NCBI RefSeq assembly: GCF_004193775.1
Contig: NC_041004.1
Location: 9,538,648-9,602,647, forward strand
From: Glycine soja
Lineage: Eukaryota > Streptophyta > Magnoliopsida > Fabales > Fabaceae
Direction: 5' to 3'
DNA length: 64,000 nucleotides
Positions within the stretch are counted from its first letter, which is position 1; every line of letters starts with the position of its first letter. A program made the translations under genes and the position numbers. This document shows positions 21,360-31,955 of the stretch, in pieces. The notes beneath the pieces were generated by a model, which was not told where the DNA came from, ran no database searches, and worked only from the letters and a program-made list of their open reading frames with translations.

Positions 21360-21755
21360 TTTATTTAAAATTATATAATATTTAAAGCAAAAATTAAGTA
21401 TTAATGAATTCATTTTTAATTTTAATTTCTTATTTAATGAATTTATTTATGGTATTGACAGTCTTTAACATTAATATTTTATTTTTTATTTTAGTAAGTT
21501 GTGTAACTTCTCTTTAGCCCTTTTGTGAAAATGTAGTTACGGTTAAATATAATATAACTCAAAGAAAAATAATAAGAAGAATGTAGAGAAGAAGAAAGTT
21601 TATATAATATTTAAACCAAAAATTATTTATTAATGAATTTATTTTTTATTTTTAATTTATTATTTAATGAATTTATTTATGGTATTAGCAGTCTTTAACA
21701 TTACTATTTTTTTTAGTAAGTTGTGTAACTTCTCTTTAGTCCTTTTGTGAATCTA
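21360..21755. repeat. Direct duplication of about 160-175 bp
   Basis: 21365-21535 and 21600-21755 share TTTAATGAATTTATTTATGG, the CAGTCTTTAACATTA block and AGTAAGTTGTGTAACTTCTC. The interval between them is about 65 bp. The right copy runs into the copia relic. Confidence 0.8.
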
Positions 21756-22200
21756 TGCAAAGAATAATCTTTAAGACGATAAAGATCAATCTTGCTAATC
21801 AGTTACTTAAAAAGTTTTTTTTTTCTTGACAATGATTTTTTAAAGAGATCTATTAGATTTTTACACGAACAAACTTGATGAATATTTATATTGTTATTTT
21901 TTTAGAGATCACGAGTGAAGAATTTTTTTAAAAGAATATGTTTTGTTTTATCTCCTTTAATGTATCATTCTTTTAATTGAATAATACATATAACATTGTC
22001 TTCATATATGATCAGGATGCCATTTTTTCATAAGAAAAGCCACATGTTTCCTGCACATGTTGAATTACATGTCTCAATCAAATACATTCGTGACTTGCTT
22101 CATGTAATACTAAAATTTCTACATGATTAAAAGTTATGGTGTGTTTCACATATTGTCATGAAATAGTTGTGTCACCGCATGTATTTCTTGTAACAGGCTG
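21755..22200 (-). pseudogene. pol: Ty1/copia RNase H domain relic
   Basis: Read on the minus strand with several frame changes, the order matches the copia RNase H C-terminus: NHVEILVLHEASHECI (22150-22090), IQHVQETCGFSYEK, then YEDN...CIIQLKE around 22005 with the catalytic Asp, IKQNIFF..FFTRDL, NLIDLFKKSLSR near 21840 and KLFK.LISKIDLYRLKDY near 21770. Many stops and indels show long decay. No LTRs were found for this element. Confidence 0.8.
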
Positions 22201-22277
22201 GACTTTTGGATAAGTTTCTCCATGTTCAACCTTAGAGGAATGCTATTCACCTGTCACTTGATATTGTTTGTTTTATC

Positions 22278-22335
22278 CAGGGGAATGGTGTCTTACTTGA
22301 TGTTCTTTATGGAACAGTGACTGATTCCACTGTGT
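22278..22335 (+). other. Exon-like short segment
   Basis: GTTTTATCCAG precedes GGGAATGGTGTCTTACTTGA and the open reading GNGVLLDVLYGTVTDSTV, followed by GTAAGTCTCC, a strong donor-like sequence. It looks like a small internal exon of an unknown gene, but no neighbours support it. Confidence 0.3.
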
Positions 22336-22947
22336 AAGTCTCCCTCTTCATTGAGTTTTAACCACAATTTCGTTTGATTTGGATGACATAGTTTTAGATA
22401 AGAAATAGTTTCATTCTTACCATTTCATGACAGGAAGCAATTTAGTTCTCACTCTAAGACACATATATACACACCCTGGACTGCATGTTAAGCATAAACA
22501 CTACTACAAAAATAGCATTTTACGACACCATTTCTACGACGGTTGTTAGGGAACCGGCTTAGAAAGTGGTGCGGTGGCATTTTTGTAATTATTGTAAGGA
22601 TAAGAACATTTTACGACACACATTCTAAGATGGTTGATAAAACCGCCTTAGAATGTTATTTATAATTCAATTTACAACGGGTTTTATAAAATAACCGTCT
22701 TAATTCTGGAAAACATAAGCGCGCCCTCTGTTGTTCCTGTAGAAGCAAGATATTTTGATGTTTTGATGATGCCAAAGGATCAAGTGCTTCTCAAGTTTAT
22801 TCAAGACAAGAATCCAAGAATCCAAGAAAATCAAGATATATGATCAAGTTGATCTCTAGAATCTTAGGAAGAAGTTTCCAAATTGAAAAAGCAAAAGGTT
22901 TGGCCAAAGAATTTTATCTAAATCATTTTAAATTGAGATTTACTCTC

Positions 22948-23130
22948 TGGTAATCGATTACCAGAGATTGTAATCGATTACCAGCAACTGAAATGATTTA
23001 TAACGGCTATTAGAAATTTGAATTCAAAATCTATAATGTGTAATCGATTACACATGGATGGTAATCGATTACCAGCAGTTATTGAACGTTTTAAAGCCTG
23101 TAATCAATTACACAAGTCTTGTAATCAATT
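22948..23130. repeat. Array of TAATCGATTA palindromes (LTR copy 1)
   Basis: TGGTAATCGATTACCA is a perfect 16-bp palindrome. Full or near copies occur near 22950, 22970, 23041, 23060, 23100 and 23121, often in close pairs. They lie upstream of the TATA-like box, so in U3. Confidence 0.9.
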
Positions 23131-23469
23131 TATAGAGGAGATTTTAATAAAATAATTTCCAAGAGTCACATCTATTGAAATGGTTTATGAATGGTCATCA
23201 AAGGTCTATTTATATGTGACTTGGAAACACGAATTTGTAGAGAGTTTTTTCTGAACTAAAATGTCTTATCCTTTCAAAAAGATTCCTTGGTCAAACACTT
23301 GCATATTCAATAAGGAATTTTGATTGATCTTCATTGTACAATCTATCTCTTTCAAGAGAGATTTCTTCTTCTCTTCTTCTTACTTCTGAAAAGGGATTAA
23401 GAGATCGAGGGTCTCTTGTTGTAAAGGATTCCTGAACACAGGGGAAGGGTTGTGTCTGTGTGGTTCAGA

Positions 23470-23493
23470 CTTTGTAAAAGGAGTTTTACAAAG
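23470..23493. other. Perfect LTR hairpin near the 3' end (copy 1)
   Basis: CTTTGTAAAA-GGAG-TTTTACAAAG. It corresponds by position and loop to the hairpin at 62476-62498, with compensating arm changes. Confidence 0.85.
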
Positions 23494-23848
23494 AGAGTGA
23501 AAAATCTCAAGTGGGTTGCTTGAGGACTGGACGTAGGCACAGGAAGTGGCCGAACCAGTATAAATCAAGTTTGCATTTCTCTCTTCCCTTAAACTTCTTT
23601 TATTTATTGCTATTAATCTTTTGTTTTAAAGAAGTTTATTTTGAATTGTCTTTTGAGTAATTCATGTTAAGGGTGCATTGTTAATCCAAAAAGAGAGTGT
23701 GAAATTTTAATCGGGGAATAGTCTTTGTATCTTAATTCAACCCCCCCTTCCTAAGATAACTGAGGCCACTTGTCTAACAGTTCCAACTTCTCCTTTTCGC
23801 ACTAGTCTCGTGCCCTCCCTCAATACTGAACCGTTTCTTTTTCTAACC

Positions 23849-24166
23849 CTAGTCTCGCGCACTCATGACCTCTTGCTTCTTGTTGAACGTCGCGCGCACG
23901 CAGCACCCCTTCGTGAATCTTTTCCACATTGAAGTAGCCTCTTCGTCGAGTTTCTTCTGCTTCTTAAAGCCCTCAAAGCCTCCCTTATCTTCGTCTACAC
24001 CTTCTTCCTTTCCTTCCTCTTGTTTATTCTCCCTTGTCGGCGCTGCCTCTCCATCGCGGCTGGGCTGCCTCCTTCGCCAAAGAAGCATTTGAGGCGACTG
24101 TGGCTCATGCGCGAGAAACAGGACACGTGCCGCAGAAGCGTGTATGGTGATTGGTGAAGAGGGCAA
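23849..24166 (-). other. Unrecognised minus-strand open frame in the CACTA cargo
   Basis: A 105-codon frame with a charged middle (TRENKQEEGKEEGVDEDKGG, then FEGFKKQKKLDEEATSMWKR). The local GC content is much higher than the flanks. It could be a second captured coding fragment in the opposite orientation to the proteasome exon, or the untranslated 5' region of that gene read backwards. I cannot name a family. Confidence 0.3.
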
Positions 24167-24376
24167 GTTGAAGCCCTAGCTAGGTTTAATCTTGAAGGTG
24201 GAAGAAAACTATGTCTAATTATTATTGTTTTTTTCTCTACCTTTCTCTTTCTCTATTCTCGATATGTTTTTATTGAAAACCCTAGCTAGGTTTTTGGAGC
24301 TCCCTTTCTTTCTTTCCAATCCCACCGTCAAACTTCTCATTTTACAGGTTCACTTGATTTGCAGGCTCCATTCATT

Positions 24377-24517
24377 ATGTCTCCGTCGTTGGATCTTCCT
24401 CCCAAGGATGGCTTCAATTTTGATCTATGCCGAAGAAATGCAATGCTTCAAAACAAGGGCCTCAAAGCCCTAACCTTTCTCAAAACTAGCACCACTATTG
24501 TCGATTTAGTTTTCCAG
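24377..24517 (+). pseudogene. Proteasome subunit beta type-7 (PBB-like) first coding exon, isolated fragment
   Basis: Forty-seven codons, MSPSLDLPPKDGFNFDLCRR through NKGLKALTFLKTSTTIVDLV to FQ, end exactly at CAG|GTTTC, a normal donor position. This matches the propeptide and the start of mature plant 20S subunit beta-2/beta type-7. In the intact protein the catalytic Thr1 is the first T of TTIVGL after Gly. Here the preceding Gly is Ser and the following Gly is Asp, changes that should harm autocatalytic processing. Upstream, TTTGCAG|GCTCC looks like a 5'-UTR acceptor. No later exons are present. It probably travelled inside the CACTA element, and no function is expected. Confidence 0.85.
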
Positions 24518-25071
24518 GTTTCAATCATTCCCTCGCTCTTTTCATATCCATATAACCTAATTTTTATCTATCATATATGTATACATCGTTGTGCTTTATT
24601 TATTTTTTTTCCTAAGTGTTTGTCTTCACTCTTTTTTCCTTGCTTCTTTATTGTGTTTTTTTAACCGAAATTGTGAGTGTGTTCCCATGGATTAATGGAT
24701 CCAGACACAGGATGTGAAGTCTGGCCTTATGAGGTTTTGTTGTGCGGGTGAAGGAAATTCAGCTTATATGTAAATGTTATAAGTTTGGTTGAATTGGGTG
24801 TTAGTGGTTGGGAGCATTTGCTTAGGTTGTGTCGAATATTTCCTTGCTTCTTTATTGTGGTGGTGGTGGATTGGTTCGTCGCCAGTGATGGCTTCTATGA
24901 CGGTTTTATAAAAATCATCTTTGAACACTTGATTTTTAAAATGGTCTTTATAAATCATTCATTATAAAAGATTCAATTATTTACAAAAATATCATCACAT
25001 TTTAAATGACGATAATTTTGGAAAAATCATCATAAATCTGACGTCATTGAAAAATCAGTTTTATAATAGTG

Positions 25072-25398
25072 CATACTAAATATTGCATCTCTTAACAAAT
25101 TTTGGTTAATACAATTTCATTTACAATTTTTCATAAATTATTCATTATCTTGCAATTTCTTTAATTACTGTTCATACATGTACTAGCTTGATCAACATGA
25201 TATGTTTAGCTGTATTTTTTGTTCACATCAACTTTTATATAGTGGACCTGCTTTTACTCATTATTTGAAGGCATCATACTACAATGTTATAATTCATTGA
25301 CTGCTATTTTAAAGTTCAAAATTTATCCTTTTGAAAATATTATATTTTAGATATTAAAATTAATGTATAATTTATTGTTTAATTCTTTTACGACATGC
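25072..25398. other. AT-rich spacer, no feature seen
   Basis: No recognisable features. The ancestral sequence continues at 30857 after the inserted gypsy element. Confidence 0.6.
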
Positions 25399-25403
25399 AT
25401 AAC

Positions 25404-26354
25404 TGATGCAATCCTATCCCCCAAAAGCATTGGATAGAAGATTCCAAGAAGATTGAGTCAGAGATGCAAGAGAAGATCTTAAGATTCTCATGATCCTTAG
25501 GGTAGATTTCGGGCCATGGACTAAGTATGAGCCCACTTATCTTTGTACATATTAGATTAAGATTTCATAATTTTTGGGCCTTGTATTTAGGGCTCCATAA
25601 TGTAGGTAGGGTACCTTATAAATGTAGGATTTTTCAGCCCTTGTATTTTAGGGCACCTAGACTAGTTTTTGTATTAGGGGTAGTTTTGTAATTTCACGTG
25701 CATTAAGTGAATATTTGATATGTGTGTTGGAAAATAAATTTAATTGAATTGGGAGAAGCTCAATCCATTAAAGTTTAGAGGGGGGGTGAGCATTTGCTTG
25801 CTACACCCCATTGTCACATCATATAGTCACACTTTGTGCATGTTCTTCATGCTTTACATGCCTCATGACACCTAAGAACACTTAGTGGAAAATCTTGGAC
25901 TTGATCTTGGATTAGTGAGCTGAAGCATAGCTAAAATTCACTAATCATAATTAGTGAAATTTTGGCTCCACAAATTTAATTTCAAATTCAAGTGAAATTT
26001 GAATAGAAATTCAAATTTCTCTCCAATTTTGTGTGACACTTAGGCTATAAATAGAGGTCATGTGTGTGCATTTTTTGAACTTAGATCATTTGAGAATTAC
26101 ACTTCAAAGTTCAAACCTCATTTGAGGCACAAAATTTCACCCTCCTTCTCCCTCCTCTCATCTTCTCCTCCTTCAAGCTCTTATTCATGGCTTCCTATGG
26201 TGGTGAGCTTGTGCTTGACTCATCTTCTCCTTGAAGTGACATCTCCAATCATCTTTCTTCCTTCTCCATTCCACTGCCATTGAACTTCAAGAAGCAAAGG
26301 ACTCCATTGATGAAGAAGATCCAAGGTCTATAGGCTCCTCAAGGAGCTACATCA
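25404..26354 (+). repeat. 5' LTR (951 bp)
   Basis: TG...CA ends. A strong TATA box, CTATAAATAG, at 26045-26054 gives a predicted transcription start about 30 bases further on. A G run (GAGGGGGGG) lies at 25780. Confidence 0.95.
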
Positions 26355-26356
26355 TG

Positions 26357-26371
26357 TGGTATCAAGAGCAT
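26357..26371 (+). other. Primer-binding site, altered tRNA-iMet type
   Basis: TGGTATCAAGAGCAT has one extra A relative to TGGTATCAGAGC. It sits two bases inside the LTR, so its identity is clear, but priming may be impaired. Confidence 0.8.
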
Positions 26372-28435
26372 CTTCATCTAGGTGATGTTCTTTTGCTTCC
26401 TCTATCTTTTTGTTCGGTCAATTCACCTTAATTCCTTGTTCTTCATCTTATTCTCCATGTATATCCTTCATTGTCTTGTGGTTTGGTGCTATTTAGAGTA
26501 TATTCAAAAAAATAAATCGATTAAATCTTAGATCTACATTTGTTCTTGCATTTCAATGGTTCAAATTTTATAGATCTACTCTTGAATCGTGTTTTTGTGG
26601 TGATTTTAGGTTCTATCATTTTTCATTAATAATATTCTAGTGCTGAACCTTTAGATCTAAATTTTCTTCCAAAATATTGATTAGAAAAAAAACAAAAATC
26701 TAAGTGTAAATCACTTAATCCATGTTGTCTTAGAGTCATGTTTAGTCATAATAATTGTCACATTATGTTCTAAGTTTGTGTTGAATTTTTATTTTGTTGA
26801 TTGAATTCTAGATACATTTGTTCATGTATTCTTGTAATTCTTAGTTTATCTTTTGAATTTTGAGTTTAATTCATGCATGTTATTTAGTAGATAACATGTT
26901 CTAAATCAATTCCTAGAAGTAGTCTTGTTGTTGAACTTTTTTTTTTGTTTTCTAAGTTTCCTACATGATGCATATGAAGAAGTTAAGTTGTGGTGTTGAG
27001 TTGTGGCTGAATTTGTGAATCGAAATAAGTCTTAAGCTCTCTTGAATTATGTTATTTAAGATAATTGAGCATAAGCAAACACAAATTGTAACTATCCAAG
27101 CCTTAAGCAACATAAACACTACTCTTGATTTCTAGGTTGAAATCACTAGTGCTGGCAGCTTGAACATACGAACGTGTATAAATTACTGGGAATTGGTCAC
27201 TATGAATTTTTAGGTGAAAGTTTTCATGAATTTTCTAGACATCTGGACCAAAATTATAGAAAAATAACCAAGTGATTTGGATAAAAGGAAAAAATACGAA
27301 AAATCACACAAGTTGGCAGAAAAATCAGTGTCCAAGAAAAAAAAAGTGAAACGGAAGTGTGTTTGTTGTTTTGGCTCGAAATTTATTCTATAATTGGTGC
27401 CTGCCTATTTTATACCAATCTTAGTTTTGAAATTTCAATTAAAAATTAGTGTAAAAACAAGTGCCAAAACTAGAGGTTTCTTGAGTCTTTTTTTTAAGTT
27501 TTTCTACTCTACTCTAGAGTCATTCTAGGTTTCTCTTTGAATCCTAGCTTGCTTGTATGTGTTTGTCATTGCTTTAATTGTTGAATAATCCTTGAAAATT
27601 TTTCTTGATAAAACTCTATTGGTTTAGATTTAATTTCATTTTTTTGGTCTTTGGTTATTGCTTGTCTCTTTGTTTTCATATTTATGAGTTGCCATATAGG
27701 GAATTACAAAGGAGGATTGGTGCCATCCCTTTAAGAATTTGAGTCAAGAAGCAACGGGTCAACCACCTTAAGAGCTATTGGACTAAGAAGCACTCCAAAT
27801 TGAGTGAATCACCAAAGAGAGAACAACCACCAAAATTGAGGACCTTTTTTGTAATTGACAATTTACTTACCTTCATTGCTTTCAAATTTTGTAACAAGAA
27901 GGTCTTTCATTGGAAGTAAGTTGGGAGCCTCCAATAGGTCACCCTACTTCAATTTGTATGTAATAATTTTAGGCAATTTTTCCTTAAGATAGCAAGTGTT
28001 TTGTTAGGAATCTTAAATGAGGTCATCCAAATACTCTTAGGAACCACCTATTTTACATTTCTTTCACTTTAATTTCTAGCTTACTTTCATAGCTTATTTT
28101 CTTTACTAGTCACACCTAGCTTATCTTGTTATTGCATAATACTTTCTTCTTGCTTATCATACTTATCTTAAGTTCTTTTGGAACCCTAGCTTTTACCTTT
28201 TTTTCAAACCTCCAATAAGAAAGAACCACAACTTAGGAACCAACATAAGTCATCATTCATCTAGTGTTAATGGCGAGGGTACTAGTCATAAGGGACCTCT
28301 ATCTAGAATCTTAGATTAGTTAAGTTCCCTCAAGTCATGGAAAGAAAAAATAGAAAGAAAAGAAAAAGGGAAAGAGAGGGTAAAAATAAATCAAGATAAG
28401 AGGGAACAAATAAGGGAAGAAGAAAGAAGGAAAAT
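26372..28435. other. Long untranslated leader of the gypsy element
   Basis: About 2 kb between the primer site and the gag remnant without a coding frame I can support. It is AT-rich and contains a purine-rich stretch at 28335-28460 just before gag. Confidence 0.6.
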
Positions 28436-28439
28436 ATTA

Positions 28440-29046
28440 AGAGTTAAGAAAAGAAAAACATGCCTCCTATAGTAGTCATAATTCTTGCAAGAGTCTAAGT
28501 GAAGAACTTCGTGACTATTATGAAGGAAGACATAGGTCACATCTTAGACTTCACTTCCATAGAAGAGAAAAGGAAAGAAAGTCTCAAGAGGCTAACATTA
28601 ACCTCCCATACTTCCATGGGAAGTACAATTTAGAGGCTTACTTAGATTGGGAAATAAGTGTAGAGCAACAACTTAAGAGGAAGTTTACTTCAAAATCTTA
28701 TGGCTCTCACTCTTATCCAAAGAAAGACCAAGGTCAAGGAATCTTAGGGGTGACACCTTCTAAGTCCATAGATGATAAGGGGAAAACAATAGAAAAGCAA
28801 CCCCTTAAGGCTAGTATGCAAGAGAAGACTAGCTCTATAATGTGCTTTAAATGTCTTGGAAGAGGACACATTACTTCTCAATGCCCCACCAAGAAAACCA
28901 TGATTATGAGGGGCCAAGACATTTATAGTAGCCAAGATGAGGCTACTACTTCACCTTTCTCTAGTGAAAGTGAAAAAGCAAAAAGGGAAGAATCTAGTGA
29001 AGAAATCTACCCCCAAGAAGAAGGACAACCTTTAATGGTTAAGTAG
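28440..29046 (+). pseudogene. gag: gag remnant with internal deletion and CCHC zinc knuckle
   Basis: One frame reads ANINLPYFHGKYNLEAYLDW then EISVEQ, the start of capsid. It jumps without the capsid core to QLKRKFTSKSYGSHSY, reaches the knuckle CFKCLGRGHITSQC and an acidic linker, and stops at TAG 29044. The repeated VEQ in the family may have been the deletion junction (inference). The knuckle and linker closely resemble those in the left-edge element. Confidence 0.85.
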
Positions 29047-29064
29047 GAGTGTAAAGAGGTAAGT

Positions 29065-29790
29065 GTGTCCTCCAAGAGGTTAGCTAAGAAGGAAAATCAT
29101 TTTGAAATAAAGAAAAATATTAAAGAAATTTCCCCTCTTAGACAACCTCCAAATCTTCTCCTTTGTAAAAAGACACTTGTTAGCACTGCCACACCTCTTG
29201 GGCTTGATATTATTCCTCAAGTAAAGGAGTTGTTGGATGAGGGTTTGGTTTGTAAGAGCTTAAATTCTTGTGCTTTGTTGGTGCCCAAAATAGGTATTAT
29301 TAGGCATCAAATCCCTAAAATAGGTTATATGATGAATGTGTTGAGTGGTGCAACCATCTTTTGTAAAATCACTCACACGCCCAACATCTTCAAGATTCGT
29401 GTAGATAGGGAGTCATTAGGTAGGTTTGTTCTTATTTTTAGTTTCAATACAAACTTAGGTGTTCATATGGGACACCTTAGGTTTGACATACTTTTTTGGT
29501 AGAAATAATCAACATGAAAATACAGAAAAATGTATGTTTTATTGTATTACTTTCTTTAATTTTTTAAATAGTAATCAAGGGGTTCCCACGAACACTAAGA
29601 GAATAAAGGTCATTCCTGAGTGACCCACTCCACCAAGTATAAGGAAAATTTGGGGCTTTCATGACTTAACAAACTTTTACAAAAGGTTTGTTCCATATTT
29701 TTCTATACTTGTAGCACCACTCATTAAGTTGGTGAGGAACCATGTTCCCTCATGGGAAGATGTCCAGAAAATGATTTTTCAGACCTTACC
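29065..29790 (+). pseudogene. pol: Fragments of gypsy reverse transcriptase
   Basis: IIPQVKELLDEGLVCKSLNS followed by LVPK is the RT fingers entry. MMNVLSGATIFCKI is a shortened form of the block before the first catalytic Asp, so the central part is deleted. GVHMGHLRFDIL follows. At 29585-29760 another frame gives VIPE.PTPPS, NFYKRFVPYFSILVAPLIKL, the RT connection region. The palm YxDD motif is absent and several frames are needed, so no enzyme is possible. Confidence 0.8.
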
Positions 29791-29902
29791 TTACTCCAAC
29801 ATACCAAACACTACTAATATATATGTTTTTTTTTTCTTTATAGGTGTTGAGGAAAGAACCCCAGAGTTTCAAGAACCGCTGGATTTTAGGTCAAATCCTT
29901 TT

Positions 29903-29912
29903 CAGGGGGGGA
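29903..29912 (+). other. Polypurine tract
   Basis: AGGGGGGGA immediately precedes the TGATGC of the 3' LTR. Confidence 0.8.
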
Positions 29913-30851
29913 TGATGCAATCCTACTCTCCAATGGCATTGGATAGAGGACTCTAAGAAGATTGGGCCAGAGATGCAAGAGAAGGCCCTATGGTTCTCAT
30001 GAGTCTTAGAGTAGATTCCGGACCCATGGGCTAAGTATGAGCCCACTTATCTTTGTACATATTAGATTAAGGTTTCATTATTTTTGGACCTTGTATTTAG
30101 GGCTCCATAATGTAGGTAGGGTACCCTAGAAATGTAAGATTTTTCAGTTCTTGTATTTTAGGACACCTATACTAGTTTTTGTATTATGGGTAGTTTTGTA
30201 ATTTCACATGCATTAAGTGAATATTTGATGTATGTTGAAAAATAAATTTAATTGAATTGGGAGAAGCCCAATCCAATTAAATTTTAGAGGGGGAGGTGAG
30301 CATTTGCTTGCTACATCTCATTGTCACATCATATAGTCACATTTTGTTCATGTCCTTCATGCTTTGCATGCCTCATGACACCTAAGTACACTTAATGGAG
30401 AATCTTGGACTTAATATTGGATTAGTGGGTTGAACCATAACTAAAATTCACTAATCATAATTAGTGAAATTTTGGCTCCAAATTTTGGTTCCACAAATTT
30501 AATTTCAAATTCAAGTGAAATTTGAATAAAAATTCAAAATTTTCTCCAATTTTGTGTGACATTTAGGCTATAAAGAGAAGTTATGTGTGTGCATTTTTTG
30601 AATTTTGATCATTTGAGATCAGACCTCATTTGAGGCACAAAATTTTGTGCTCCTTCTCTCCTTCTCCTTCCTTCAAACTCTTATCCATGACTTCCTATGG
30701 TAGTGAGCCTGTGTTTGACTCATCTTCTCCTTGAAGTGACGTCTTCGATCATCTTTCTTCCTTCATTTTGCTGCCATTGAACTTCAAGAAACAAAGGACT
30801 TTATTGATGAATAAGATCAAAGGCCTACAAACTCCTCAAGGAGCTACATCA
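29913..30851 (+). repeat. 3' LTR (939 bp)
   Basis: Same ends as the 5' LTR. Its TATA box has drifted to CTATAAAGA (30568-30576). It contains a local duplication of TTTTGGCTCCA / TTTTGGTTCCA near 30471-30495 that the 5' LTR lacks. Confidence 0.95.
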
Positions 30852-30856
30852 ATAAC

Positions 30857-31614
30857 CGTTGGCGTCACCCATGCATACTCATAGTTACAATACTAATTTT
30901 TTTATAAAGCAGGAGAAAGCTCTGATATCAATTTCCAGAAGAAACTTATCTCATTTTATTTTATTTAGAATAATTAAGAGCATCAATAAAGGTTGATTTT
31001 TTTTACTGCAGGTTGAAATATAATTAAAAACTTCATATAGCTAGCATAAAATAACATATATCAATTTTAATCAGTTATTTATGTTTTTTTTAAAGGAGTT
31101 ATGGTTTTATGTTTTTTTTTAAAGGAGTTATGGTTTTGTGTTTGTTAATTAGTAAAGTTGTTATAATGTTTAACACAACATGTAATTAAAAACCAATTAC
31201 GTTTACAATACATACGTAGATTTGTGCATTTTAAAAGTTTGTAATTAATGTTTTTAAAGCCAATTTGCATGACTCTTAAACTTTTATGGTAGATGCGATA
31301 TTAATATTTTTTTACTAGCTAAAATTGTTGTTAACTACCTTGAAATTCCTAATAATGCTAGCTAGGTTCTACTTTATTTTAAGGGTAACGTTGTTACAGA
31401 TTAACAATTACAAGTGGCCATTCTAATATAGTTTCTAGATCTGTCGCACATTATATATACGTGCTGGGTATATTAATTATAAATTTTATTTATATTGTTT
31501 GTTTGACTTGGACAAAGGGATGAACAACTGTGGTTTTAATTTTATTCATGTTTTTCAACATTATGCTTAGTTGACAATTTATTAATGCATGTGATCTACG
31601 AAAAGTTGAAATTT
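30857..31614. other. AT-rich spacer with a small tandem repeat
   Basis: 31078-31140 holds two copies of a unit of about 35 bp (TTTTTAAAGGAGTTATGGTT). Otherwise no feature is recognised. Confidence 0.6.
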
Positions 31615-31955
31615 AGGATAAATCTAACATTGATATCAAACTAATAACAAAAATTATGTAGAAGATTAGGAATTACTATAAGAAAAGTCCTTTATATTTA
31701 CTGATCCTTCTTGCTATGACCATGTATGAAAGTTGTCTCATGGCTGTCATCTCATTCCGTCCCAAGAGAAACGTTAACGCCACAGACGTTGTTACCTTCC
31801 AACAACGTAACTTTTCTAAAAATTTATGATAAATCTAATGTTTTTCAATCTAATAAAAAAATATAAAAGACTGAGAATGAATTTTACAAGAAAAGTCATT
31901 TGTTATTTTCTTATCTAGTAATCCTATCATGACCATGTATGAAAGTGGCATCATG
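31615..31955. repeat. Tandem duplication, about 210-bp offset
   Basis: 31615-31750 and 31825-31955 share GGATAAATCTAA..TT, a CAAGAAAAGTC.TTT-like block and GACCATGTATGAAAGT. The second copy ends where the candidate TRIM begins. Confidence 0.7.

Larger units (their letters stand above)
22738..23779. mobile_element. Solo LTR, SIRE-like copia family, 1042 bp, TSD GTTCC
   Basis: It runs from TGTAGAAGCAAGATATTTTG to ...CACTTGTCTAACA, with GTTCC on both sides (22733-22737 and 23780-23784). It shares architecture with 61173-62788: TAATCGATTA palindromes in the first third, a TATA-like CTATTTATATG (23206-23216), a late hairpin, the block GGACGTAGGCAC...CGAACCAGTATAAA, and a C-rich AATTCAACCCCCCC end. 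Assignment to SIRE/Maximus copia rests on memory of those motifs. Confidence 0.9.
22499..25071. mobile_element. Candidate CACTA transposon carrying a proteasome gene piece
   Basis: The left end is CACTACTACAAAAATAG. The right end, read on the minus strand, is CACTATTATAAAACTGA, about 12 of 15 bases alike. Subterminal repeats of the AACCGTCTTAG / AACCGTCATAG type occur inside both ends. No shared 3-base target-site duplication is visible (AAA left, CAT right), so the two ends may belong to different insertions. Inside are a solo LTR and a gene-like segment (23785-24780) with a proteasome exon. No transposase was seen. Confidence 0.55.
25404..30851 (+). mobile_element. Complete decayed Ty3/gypsy LTR retrotransposon, 5448 bp, TSD ATAAC
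   Basis: LTRs 25404-26354 and 29913-30851 both begin TGATGCAATCCTA and end GGAGCTACATCA. ATAAC flanks the element at 25399-25403 and 30852-30856. A primer site follows the 5' LTR and a G-rich polypurine tract precedes the 3' LTR. The coding part retains a capsid stub fused to the zinc knuckle and scattered RT pieces. RNase H and integrase are missing. It is non-autonomous, and the LTRs differ at many sites. Confidence 0.95.
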
